Below, in pieces: positions 12,366 through 20,525 of a stretch of DNA of 64,000 nt (position 1 is the first letter of the stretch; the number at the start of each line of letters is the position of its first letter). This stretch comes from Mycolicibacterium porcinum (GTDB lineage: Bacteria; Actinomycetota; Actinomycetes; Mycobacteriales; Mycobacteriaceae). The translations under genes were made by a program, and so were the position numbers. The DNA lies in NCBI GenBank assembly GCA_002086835.1, contig MVIG01000004.1, forward strand, positions 124,001-188,000, read 5' to 3'. The notes under the pieces were generated by a model. It saw only the letters and a program-made list of their open reading frames with translations. It was not told the origin of the DNA and searched no databases.

Positions 12366-13699
12366 GCGACCGCCTCCGCTGCCTCTGGCACCGAGACGAT
12401 GGCGTGCGCGTTGGTGCCGCTCATTCCGAATGCGGATACCGCACCGATGCGCTGTCCGTCGACGGCGGGCCAATGAGTCTGCTTGGTGGCTAGCCTCAAC
12501 CCCTGGGCATCCCAGTCGATCTCGCGGCTGATCTCATCGACGTGCAAGGTGGCCGGGATGGATGCGTGTTCGGCGGCCAGGATGACCTTGGCCAGGCCCA
12601 GTCCGCCCGCGGCGGCCTGGGAGTGACCGACGTTGGATTTCACCGACCCGAGCAGGGCCCCGGCACCTGGCGCGGTGGCCCCGTATGTCTGTGCCAGCGA
12701 ACGCAATTCGGTTCGGTCACCCAGCCGCGTGCCCGTGCCATGCCCCTCGATCATGCCCACGCTCTCGGGCGGCACAGCCGCCTGCTGGATCGCCTTGGCG
12801 AACAACCGCTGTTGGGCGTTGCCGCTGGGCGCGGTCAGACCGGTGGTCCGGCCGTCCTGGTTCACCACGGTGGCGCGGACCTCGGCCAGGATCCGCCTGT
12901 GGCCCCGCACAGCCGCGGATTTGCGCTGCAGCACGAACATCGCCGCGCCCTCGGCCCACACCGTCCCACTCGCATGTGCGCTGTAGGGCCTGCAATGTCC
13001 GTCGTCGGACAACGCGTGCTGTTTGGAGAACTCCACGAAATAGCCGGGGGTGCCCATGACACAGACACCACCGGTCAGGGCCATGTCGCAGTCCCCAGCC
13101 CGGACCGCTGCCACGGCAGTGTGGAACGCGGTCAACGCCGAGGAGCACGAGGTGTCGATGGTCAGTGCCGGACCGCACAGATTCAGCGTGTACGCGATCC
13201 GGCCGGAGATGACACCCAGCGAGGTGCCGGTGATCAGATGGCCGCTGTGGTGGGAGAACTCCGACAGCGCCGGCCCGTACTCCAGGGCCGAGGCTCCGAC
13301 GTAGCAGCCCACGTCGTGTCCGGCCAGGTCGTCGGGGTTGATGCCGCTGTTCTCCAGCGCACGCCACGCGATGCGCAGACCGATGCGTTGTTGCGGGTCC
13401 ATCGCCACCGCCTCACGGGGCGAGATGCCGAAGAACGCGGGGTCGAATGTTGCCGCGCCGGAGAGGAACCCACCGAGATCGTGGATACGTTTGAACCCGT
13501 CACGACGGGAGCCGTCGAACAGTTCGCGCACCGACCAGCCGCGGTCGGCGGGAAACCGGCCGAGAGCTTCGCGCTGCTCGGTCAGCAGTGACCAGTAGGC
13601 GTCGGCGGTCTCGATCCCGCCCGGAGCCTCCAGCGCCATCCCCACGATCACCACCGGGTCGGTGGCGTCGAGCCCGGATAGCTGCCCGCTAGAGCTCAT
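12362..13699 (-). CDS. mbtC: Mycobactin ketosynthase MbtC
   Basis: Free-standing beta-ketoacyl synthase of 445 residues that partners MbtD. The active-site cysteine lies in DTSCSSA (near 183) and the two histidines in EGHGTGT (near 320) and SNVGHSQ. The chosen ATG (MSSSGQLSG) gives the normal family length of about 444; its start lies 11 nt inside the end of the thioesterase gene, so the genes are coupled. The 3' end overlaps mbtD by 4 nt. Confidence 0.93.
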   Translation of the reverse strand: MSSSGQLSGLDATDPVVIVGMALEAPGGIETADAYWSLLTEQREALGRFPADRGWSVRELFDGSRRDGFKRIHDLGGFLSGAATFDPAFFGISPREAVAMDPQQRIGLRIAWRALENSGINPDDLAGHDVGCYVGASALEYGPALSEFSHHSGHLITGTSLGVISGRIAYTLNLCGPALTIDTSCSSALTAFHTAVAAVRAGDCDMALTGGVCVMGTPGYFVEFSKQHALSDDGHCRPYSAHASGTVWAEGAAMFVLQRKSAAVRGHRRILAEVRATVVNQDGRTTGLTAPSGNAQQRLFAKAIQQAAVPPESVGMIEGHGTGTRLGDRTELRSLAQTYGATAPGAGALLGSVKSNVGHSQAAAGGLGLAKVILAAEHASIPATLHVDEISREIDWDAQGLRLATKQTHWPAVDGQRIGAVSAFGMSGTNAHAIVSVPEAAEAVA

Positions 13700-14435
13700 T
13701 GACCAGCTCCGCCACATCCTCCAGCTGGGAGTTGAGATAGAAGTGCCCGCCGTCGAACATCGAGCAGGTGAAAGCTCCGGTGGTATGAGATTCCCAGCGC
13801 CGCAACATGTCCTCGCTGATGCGGTGGTCGCTCTCGCCGCCGAGTGCGTAGATGTCCGCCGCGATCGTCACGTCGGCTTCGCACGCGTATCGGTTGAACG
13901 CCGCGTAATCGGCGCGCACCGCCATCAGCAGTAGTTCGACGAAATCCTCATCGGCCAGCAATGCCTCATCGGTGCCGCCGAGATCGACCATTTCGGCGAG
14001 GATCTCGGACTCGGCCATCGGCAGTGCGGGGGCGGCGGCCACGGCCGACGGCGCCTCGCTGGCCGACACCCACAGGGCATCGATCGCGACACCGTTGCGC
14101 TCCGCGATCCGCGCGAATTCGAAGGCCACCACCGCGCCCATGCAATGCCCGAACAACCGGATCGATCCGACGCCGGCCCAGTCCGCCGCGTCGAAGAGGT
14201 CATTGGCGAGTTCGGTCACCGTCGCGGCGGCCGGATGGGACAATCGGTCACCACGTTGCGGGTATTGCATGACGTAGGCATCAGACCCGGCCGCTGCCAG
14301 TGCCATCCCGAATCCTCGGTAGGCCACCGCAGCGCCTCCGGCATGCGGGAATACCAATGTGGCTGTTGAGCTTTCGGACCCTGGATAGCGCTTCACCCAG
14401 GGCTTGACCGTGATCTGGGTACCCGGCGGCGTCAC
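13689..14435 (-). CDS. mbtT: Stand-alone type II thioesterase (MbtT-like)
   Basis: 248-residue alpha/beta hydrolase of the NRPS/PKS type II thioesterase family. The nucleophile elbow is GHCMGA with Cys in the nucleophile position (GxCxG rather than GxSxG); a late GGHFYLN supplies the catalytic histidine. Such enzymes remove wrongly loaded or stalled acyl groups from carrier proteins, or release products. In M. tuberculosis a thioesterase domain is fused to the end of MbtB; here MbtB ends after its carrier protein, so this enzyme probably takes that role in trans. The GTG start overlaps the stop of the upstream truncated adenylation-domain gene (GTGA). Cysteine as nucleophile is read by eye from the motif. 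Confidence 0.85.
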   Translation of the reverse strand: MTPPGTQITVKPWVKRYPGSESSTATLVFPHAGGAAVAYRGFGMALAAAGSDAYVMQYPQRGDRLSHPAAATVTELANDLFDAADWAGVGSIRLFGHCMGAVVAFEFARIAERNGVAIDALWVSASEAPSAVAAAPALPMAESEILAEMVDLGGTDEALLADEDFVELLLMAVRADYAAFNRYACEADVTIAADIYALGGESDHRISEDMLRRWESHTTGAFTCSMFDGGHFYLNSQLEDVAELVNEL

Positions 14436-15199
14436 GACGGCACAGCGGTGTCGAGAGCGGCCACCGCATCCCGATGCCGCAGAGCGAGGGCGAAGCCGTT
14501 CATCCCGCGCTCGGGGTTGCGCCGCGGCGCATCGTCGGCGACGACGATGCCCGCGCCTGCGGTCAGCGCCACCATCACCATGACGATCGGCGCCGCAGCG
14601 CCGGCGGCCGAGAACGCGCCGATGCGGTCCGCGCCGCTGACACCGAGCCTGCCGCTGAGTGCCACGACCGCGTCGTTGGCGGCGGCATGAGTCACCACCG
14701 CGTATCCGCTGTCGTCCACCGATCCCAGGAAGGCGGGATCCGACGGCCCGGATTGCACCGGGGCGACATCACCCGTGCGGGCTCCGATTCGCAATGCCTC
14801 GGAGACGGTGAGCGCGGGCAGCCAGTTGGGCGGACCGTCGCCGGTGAACAGGGCCATCCGCACGCCCGTGTGCTCCAGCACCGGCTCGGCCGGTTCGGCG
14901 GTGTCGACGGGGACGCAGACGCCGCCGGCCGCCAGGATGCCCAGCGTGGCGATCACGGTGTCCAGGCCGGTGGGCCCCACCACGGCGACCCGGTCGCCGA
15001 CGCGGACCCCCGCCACCGTGAGCGCGCCGGACACCGCCAGTGCCTGCTCGCGAAGCTGCCCGTAGGTCCAGCGGGTCGTCGGTCCGAACACCGCGATGTC
15101 GTCGGGCGCCACCTGTGCGTGCGTGAAAAAGCCCTGGTGTAGCGGTGCCGCCGCCACTGCCTGCATGGTCTGCGTAGTCGTGCGACTCACGGTGTCCAC
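14432..15199 (-). CDS. Truncated adenylation-domain protein, N-terminal part only
   Basis: About 255 residues from a GTG preceded by AGGAGG with 5-nt spacing. It resembles the first half of an NRPS adenylation domain, most like that of MbtB here (LHQGFF versus LHTGFL; TYGQL versus SYTEL), but the region of the ATP-binding loop reads VVTHAAANDAV instead of a TSGSTGxPKG motif, and nothing of the C-terminal half is present. It is unlikely to adenylate. It could be a decaying duplicate, or a structural partner of the cluster. Codon use looks like its neighbours, the frame is intact, it is coupled to the thioesterase gene, and it has its own iron-box pair upstream, so it is probably expressed. I know no M. 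tuberculosis counterpart. Confidence 0.7.
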   Translation of the reverse strand: MDTVSRTTTQTMQAVAAAPLHQGFFTHAQVAPDDIAVFGPTTRWTYGQLREQALAVSGALTVAGVRVGDRVAVVGPTGLDTVIATLGILAAGGVCVPVDTAEPAEPVLEHTGVRMALFTGDGPPNWLPALTVSEALRIGARTGDVAPVQSGPSDPAFLGSVDDSGYAVVTHAAANDAVVALSGRLGVSGADRIGAFSAAGAAAPIVMVMVALTAGAGIVVADDAPRRNPERGMNGFALALRHRDAVAALDTAVPS

Positions 15200-15215
15200 A
15201 ACGACCTCCTCACGA

Positions 15216-15254
15216 TAAGCAAAGCCTGCCCTAACTGAAGTAACTCTAACCTTA
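15216..15254 (-). promoter_or_regulatory. Tandem IdeR-like iron boxes upstream of the truncated A-domain gene
   Basis: Two 19-mers offset by 20 bp, at 15216-15234 (12 of 19) and 15236-15254 (13 of 19), match the IdeR consensus TTAGGTTAGGCTAACCTAA. The second overlaps the mbtB stop codon. The downstream GTG is 16 nt from the proximal box. The arrangement copies that before mbtB: both share AAAGSCTGCCCTAACT. This suggests a second iron-repressed promoter for the genes from the truncated A domain through mbtF. IdeR binding is inferred. Confidence 0.55.
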
Positions 15255-18200
15255 GTTGCCGAGCGCCGGTTCTGGGGACGTGCGTGCCAACTCAGAGGCA
15301 ACATCGGCGCTGTCCATGCCCGTGACCTCTAGATACAGCTCGGACACCAGCTGCAGACGGTCAGAACCCGACTCCCGGCCGGCCAGCAGCGCGGCCATCT
15401 GCGCGACAGTTCGCGCCGCGAACACGTCGGCGACCATGACGGTCGAGGTGTCCAGCCAATCCCTGATCCGCGCCACCAGCTGGGTGCCCAGCACCGAGTC
15501 CCCACCGAGGGCGAAGAAGTCGTCGTCGACACCGACGCCGGTCTGCCCGAGCACGTCGCCGACGATCCCGCACAGAGCCGTCTCCAGCGGATCCGACGGC
15601 GCCCGGTAACCCCTCGCCTCCGGGGCACCCACGGCCGCGAGCATCCGGACCGCAGCGGTGCGGTCGGTCTTTCCCCTGGCGTAGGGAATCTCGTCGACGA
15701 CCAGAAGAACCTGCGGGATCATGTGCCCGGGCACCAGCTCGGTCAGGGCCGCGGCCACTGACTCCGCGTCCAGGCCCGCCTCCGAGCCGGCCTGGTCCGC
15801 CCGCACCACAGCACCGAGCACATCGTGGCCGCCGTCGACCGGCACCAGCACCGCCACGGCCGCGTCCACGCCGGGAACCCGGCACAGGGCGCCCTCGACC
15901 TCGCCGAGTTCGATCCGGAAGCCACTCACCTTGATCCGGTGGTCGGCCCGGCCCACGAATTCCAGCGTGCCGTCGGGCCAGGAGCGCACCAGGTCGCCGG
16001 TGCGGTACCAGCGCCGTCCGTCGTATTCGACGAACCGTTCCGCGGTCAGGTCGGGACGCCCGCGATACCCGCGGGCGATACCCCGGCCGCCGACCCACAG
16101 CTCACCCGGAACCCAGTCGGGGCAGTCCTCGCCCCGAGCGTCGACCACGCGGCAGCAGTTGTTGGTCAGCGGGACGCCGAACGGCACCGAGGTCCAGTGC
16201 GCCGGCAACGCGTCGTCGTCGAACCCGACCTCGAAGATGGTGTTGTGGGTCGCGGTCTCGGTGGCCCCGCCCAGTCCGGCGAAGCGGACCCGCGGCGACG
16301 CGGCACGCAGCGCCCGCACCAGGTCCGGACGTACCCAGTCACCGCCGGTGGGGACCACCCGCAGCGACGACAAAGGACCGCCTGCTGTACCGGCTCCGCC
16401 GGCGACCAGCATCTCCAGCCAGCCGGTCAGGAAGTGCAGGACGCTCACCTGGTGCTCGTCGATCAGCTTGACCCAGACGTCGGGATCGCGGCGGTGTTCC
16501 TCGTCGACGACCACCATCGACCCGCCTGAGCGCAAGGTGCCGTAGACGTCGATCACCGACAGGTCGCACTCCAGGTGCGACAACGCCAGGCAACGGTCGG
16601 CCGGACCGATCTCGAAGTGGTCGTTGATGAACTCGATGGTGTTCATCGCGGCATCGTGGGTGATCTCGACACCCTTGGGCTCGCCGGTCGAGCCCGACGT
16701 GAACAGCACGTACGCCAGGTCGTCCGGCTTGACCTCGACCGGCTCGAAATGTGCTGGATCGCCGATGATCTCGGCGTCGGCAACGGTCAGGTGCGGTAGG
16801 TCGGGATGGTCCGACCCCGAACCGCATATCACGGCGAAGTCGACCCCGCCGGTGTGCAGGATGCGCGCGGCCCGGTCGCCCGGCTGGTCCACCCCGACCG
16901 GCAGGTACGCGGCTCCGACCATCGAGATGGCCAGCAGCGCGATGACCTGATCGACACTCTTGGGACCCAGCACCGCGACCACCTCGCCGTGGCACACCCC
17001 GCGCGACTGCAGGGCGGCCGCGACGGCCAGCACCTTGTCCCGCAGTTCGGTGTAGCTGAGGTTGCCCGCGCTGCTGAACACCGCCGGTGCGTCCGGGGCT
17101 CCCGCCGCGTTGGCCAAGAAACCGGTGTGCAGCACGTCGCCGCTGGGTGTGGAGGTCGACGAGTTCAGCTCGGCGCGCACCCGGCGCTGCTGCTCGGACG
17201 CGGCGGGCGGATCAGCTGCGTCCCAGGCGGCGTCGTCGGTGGCCAGGCGACGCAGTTCGGCCAGGTGGTAGGCGAACATCGCCTCGGCCACGCCGGGCCG
17301 GAAGGCCTCGACCCGGACGTCCCAGTTGATCATCAGGCCTTCGGCGATCGGGGTCGCCTGTGCGTCGATGAGCACCTGAGGTCCCTGCGAGATGGTCCAC
17401 ACCGGCGCCCCGAACTCCTCGGTGACGTCACCGGCGAACAGATCACCCAACCCGAGCGCGCTCGTGTAGACGATGGTGGCCAGGGTCTGGCTGCCGCGGT
17501 GCCGGCTCAGGTCGCGCAGGACGTCGAGCCCCGATACCGAGGAATGAGCGGCGGTGGCGTGCAATGTCTCCTGCACCACCCGGGCCCGGTCCGTCGCCGT
17601 ATCGGCTCCGGTCAGGTCGATGTCGAGCAGCAGCGAGGACGTGAAGTCACCGACCAGCTTGTCCACGTCGGGGTGATAGGGCTCGCGGCCGAACATCGGC
17701 AGGTTCAGCAGGAACCGCGATTGCGTCGACCAGCGCGCCAGCGCGTTGGCGTAGGACGCCCCGACCGCCATCGCCGGGGTGATGCCGCGCCGGTGGGCCG
17801 CCGCGAACAACGCGTCGCGGGTCGGCACATCGAGGGTCTCCCACAGCCGGATGCTGCGGTGCGGGTTGCGCTGATCGGACAGCGGAACCAGCGGCAGCGC
17901 AGGCGGATCCGGCAGATCGGGCACCCGGTCGGCCCACCACTGCAGGTCCTCCTGCGACGGCGGCGGCACCGATGCCGTCAGCTTGGCCCGGTATTCACGG
18001 TAGGTGTAGCCGAGGTCGGGCAGCTCCACGCCGCGGTAGAGCGCGGCCAGATCCGCCATGAAGTTGCGGTAACTCACCGCATCTGCGCACTGCATGTCCA
18101 TGTCGACGTGCAGTCGCGTGCGTCCGCCGGGCAGCAGTGTCAGGCTCAGTTGCAGCACCTCATCGTGCAACATCTGATGCGACTTGGATTCCCTGAGCAA

Positions 18201-18767
18201 TTCCAATTGTGCAAGGGCAGCAGCCTCATCCAGGTCGCTCAGGTCATGGATCGTGACCGGAAGCGGCCGATTGCCGATCCGCTGCGTGCCGTCGGGCAGG
18301 ATCTCGACCCGCAACATCGGATGGCGCGCAGCCAGTTTCGTCGCCGCGGTCTGTAACCGCTGCGGATCGACTCCGGCGCCGTCGAATTCGACGTACAGAT
18401 GGGCGCCGACGCCGCCGAGTTGCTGATCCTGGTTACGCCCCACCCAGAAGGCGTGCTGGATGGGCGCGAGCGGGAAGGGTTCGCCGTCCTCACCCGCACC
18501 ACCGGTTTCGGCAACCGGTTCCTCGGCCGGGTCGTCGGGAGTGTGTTCGGCCACCAGGTCGATCCACGCGGCGACGGTGGGATTGGCTGCCAGGGCGGCG
18601 AATCCGACGTTGATGCCCTGCTTGCGCCAGCGCCCCGAGAGCGACATCATCCGGATCGAATCGAGCCCCGAGGCGATCAGGTCGGCATTGGGATCGACGT
18701 CGTCTGCGCTGACCCCCAGGAGTTCGGCGACCTCGTCGCGGACCGTCTGGGAACTCGTCGCCACCAC
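15252..18767 (-). CDS. mbtB: Mycobactin NRPS MbtB (ArCP-Cy-A-PCP, no thioesterase)
   Basis: Takes the aryl cap from MbtA onto its aryl carrier protein and joins it to serine or threonine, cyclising to the oxazoline. 1,171 residues: aryl carrier protein (about 1-75, GLDSIRM with Ser near 36), cyclisation domain (about 95-520, the DxxxxDxxS motif as DMQCADAVS near 226), adenylation domain (about 545-1030, FTSGSTGEPKG near 689), carrier protein (LGGDSVLG near 1089) and a short tail. M. tuberculosis MbtB is about 1,414 residues because it ends in a thioesterase domain; none is present here. GTG start preceded by GGAGG at 7 nt. Divergent from mbtA across the iron boxes. Confidence 0.94.
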   Translation of the reverse strand: MVATSSQTVRDEVAELLGVSADDVDPNADLIASGLDSIRMMSLSGRWRKQGINVGFAALAANPTVAAWIDLVAEHTPDDPAEEPVAETGGAGEDGEPFPLAPIQHAFWVGRNQDQQLGGVGAHLYVEFDGAGVDPQRLQTAATKLAARHPMLRVEILPDGTQRIGNRPLPVTIHDLSDLDEAAALAQLELLRESKSHQMLHDEVLQLSLTLLPGGRTRLHVDMDMQCADAVSYRNFMADLAALYRGVELPDLGYTYREYRAKLTASVPPPSQEDLQWWADRVPDLPDPPALPLVPLSDQRNPHRSIRLWETLDVPTRDALFAAAHRRGITPAMAVGASYANALARWSTQSRFLLNLPMFGREPYHPDVDKLVGDFTSSLLLDIDLTGADTATDRARVVQETLHATAAHSSVSGLDVLRDLSRHRGSQTLATIVYTSALGLGDLFAGDVTEEFGAPVWTISQGPQVLIDAQATPIAEGLMINWDVRVEAFRPGVAEAMFAYHLAELRRLATDDAAWDAADPPAASEQQRRVRAELNSSTSTPSGDVLHTGFLANAAGAPDAPAVFSSAGNLSYTELRDKVLAVAAALQSRGVCHGEVVAVLGPKSVDQVIALLAISMVGAAYLPVGVDQPGDRAARILHTGGVDFAVICGSGSDHPDLPHLTVADAEIIGDPAHFEPVEVKPDDLAYVLFTSGSTGEPKGVEITHDAAMNTIEFINDHFEIGPADRCLALSHLECDLSVIDVYGTLRSGGSMVVVDEEHRRDPDVWVKLIDEHQVSVLHFLTGWLEMLVAGGAGTAGGPLSSLRVVPTGGDWVRPDLVRALRAASPRVRFAGLGGATETATHNTIFEVGFDDDALPAHWTSVPFGVPLTNNCCRVVDARGEDCPDWVPGELWVGGRGIARGYRGRPDLTAERFVEYDGRRWYRTGDLVRSWPDGTLEFVGRADHRIKVSGFRIELGEVEGALCRVPGVDAAVAVLVPVDGGHDVLGAVVRADQAGSEAGLDAESVAAALTELVPGHMIPQVLLVVDEIPYARGKTDRTAAVRMLAAVGAPEARGYRAPSDPLETALCGIVGDVLGQTGVGVDDDFFALGGDSVLGTQLVARIRDWLDTSTVMVADVFAARTVAQMAALLAGRESGSDRLQLVSELYLEVTGMDSADVASELARTSPEPALGN

Positions 18768-18785
18768 GCTTCATCCTCCAAACAA

Positions 18786-18824
18786 TTAGTAAAGGCTGCC
18801 CTAACTTAGTGGAGGTTACCCTAT
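18786..18824. promoter_or_regulatory. Tandem IdeR-like iron boxes between mbtB and mbtA
   Basis: Two 19-mers at 18786-18804 (14 of 19 matches to TTAGGTTAGGCTAACCTAA) and 18806-18824 (13 of 19), placed between the divergent mbtB and mbtA starts. Two IdeR boxes at this place are known in M. tuberculosis. Expected to repress both directions when iron is sufficient. Confidence 0.8.
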
Positions 18825-18869
18825 ATTCGATCTGCTGACACACTCACCCGACGGGAGCCGAGCACACCG

Positions 18870-20525
18870 ATGACCACCGGTTTTGACCGCGAACAGGACG
18901 AACTGGCAAACGGATTCACCCCGTTCCCCGAGGGCCGCGCCGAGGTATACCGCCGGGCCGGCTACTGGCAGGGCAAAGCGCTGGACAGCATCCTGCGGGA
19001 CGCCGCGCAGCGCTGGCCGGACAAGCCGGCCGTCGTCGATGCCGCAGGCGCCCACACCTTCGCCGAGCTGGACGCTCTCGCCGACCGCATCGGCGCCGCA
19101 CTGGCCGCCCGGGGCATCGTCCCCGGCGACCGCATGCTGGTGCAGCTGCCGAACACGCGCGAGTTCGCGGTCGCGACGTTCGGCCTGCTTCGGGCCGGGG
19201 TCGTCCCGGTGCTGTGTCTACCCGGGCACCGGTCGGCCGAGCTGGGCCACTTCGCCGAGGTCAGCGGCGCCGTCGGCCTCATCATCCCCGACGTCATCGC
19301 CGGATTCGACTACCGCGACCTGGCGGCTCACCTCGTCTCCGAACATCCACAGTTGCGTCACGTCCTGGTCGACGGCGATGCGGGCGCATTCCAATCCTGG
19401 TCTGCCCTCAAGGATTTCGAGGGCACCCCGCCGAACATCACCGTCGACACCAGCGGTCCGGCCGTACTCCTGGTGTCGGGCGGAACGACCGGACTGCCCA
19501 AGCTCATCCCCCGCACCCACGACGACTACCTCTACAACGCCGCGGCGTGCGCCCAGGCCTGCGAGATGGTGCACGACGACGTGTATCTGGCGGTGCTGCC
19601 GGCCGGACACAATTTCCCGTTCGCCTGTCCCGGCCTGCTCGGCTCGATGACGGTCGGCGCCACCACCGTCTACACCGAGGACCCCAGTCCCGAATCGGTC
19701 TTCCCACTGATCAACGCCCATGGCGTCACGGTGACCGGACTGGTCAACGCCCTGGCCAAGCTGTGGACCCAGGCCTGCGACTGGGAACCGGTCCTGCCGA
19801 CCTCCCTGCGCGTGGTTCAGGTGGGCGGATCCCGGATGTCCCCGGAGGAGGCCCGATTCATCCGCGAGGGGCTGAGTCCGGGACTGCAGCAGATCTTCGG
19901 CATGGCCGAAGGGATGCTGAACTTCACCCGCCCCGGCGACCCGGTGGACGTGGTCGAGAACACCCAGGGCCGCCCCATGTCACCGCACGACGAGATGCGG
20001 GTGGTCGACGAGGACGGTCACGAGGTCGCCCCCGGACAAGAGGGCGAGCTGCTGGTACGCGGGCCGTACACGCTCAACGGCTACTACCGCGCCGAGGAGG
20101 CCAATGCCCGGTCCTTCAGTCCCGACGGGTTCTTCCGCACCGGCGACCGGGTCCGGATCTTCACCGATGGACCGCGCGCCGGCTACGTCGAGGTGACCGG
20201 CCGGATCAAGGATGTCATCCACCGTGGCGGCGAGACGGTCTCGGCCACCGATCTCGAAGACCACCTGCTGACCCACCCCGCGGTCTACGCCGCTGCGGCC
20301 GTCGGGCTGCCCGACGACTATCTCGGCGAAAAAATCTGTGCCGCAGTGGTGTTCAAGGGCGCACCGATCACCCTGGTCCAGCTCAACGAGTTCCTCGACG
20401 AGCGTGGCGCATCGGCCCACGCCCGGCCCGACGTGCTGGTCCCGATGCCGGCGCTGCCCGCCACCGCGGTCGGCAAGGTCGACAAGAAGAAGCTGGTGAC
20501 GTCGCTGTCCGCGGCTACGCCTTGA
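18870..20525 (+). CDS. mbtA: Salicyl-AMP ligase MbtA
   Basis: Stand-alone aryl acid adenylating enzyme (EntE/DhbE type) of 551 residues that activates salicylate and loads it on the MbtB aryl carrier protein. Core motifs: VSGGTTGLPK near 203, the aryl-pocket stretch GHNFPFACPG near 248, YRTGD-type FRTGDRVRI, and the C-terminal lysine in GKVDKK. If the adjacent PKS makes 6-methylsalicylate, this enzyme must accept it as well. A GGGAG lies 12 nt before the ATG. Its last codons overlap the convergent PKS gene by 11 bp, leaving no room for a terminator between them. Confidence 0.94.
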   Translation: MTTGFDREQDELANGFTPFPEGRAEVYRRAGYWQGKALDSILRDAAQRWPDKPAVVDAAGAHTFAELDALADRIGAALAARGIVPGDRMLVQLPNTREFAVATFGLLRAGVVPVLCLPGHRSAELGHFAEVSGAVGLIIPDVIAGFDYRDLAAHLVSEHPQLRHVLVDGDAGAFQSWSALKDFEGTPPNITVDTSGPAVLLVSGGTTGLPKLIPRTHDDYLYNAAACAQACEMVHDDVYLAVLPAGHNFPFACPGLLGSMTVGATTVYTEDPSPESVFPLINAHGVTVTGLVNALAKLWTQACDWEPVLPTSLRVVQVGGSRMSPEEARFIREGLSPGLQQIFGMAEGMLNFTRPGDPVDVVENTQGRPMSPHDEMRVVDEDGHEVAPGQEGELLVRGPYTLNGYYRAEEANARSFSPDGFFRTGDRVRIFTDGPRAGYVEVTGRIKDVIHRGGETVSATDLEDHLLTHPAVYAAAAVGLPDDYLGEKICAAVVFKGAPITLVQLNEFLDERGASAHARPDVLVPMPALPATAVGKVDKKKLVTSLSAATP

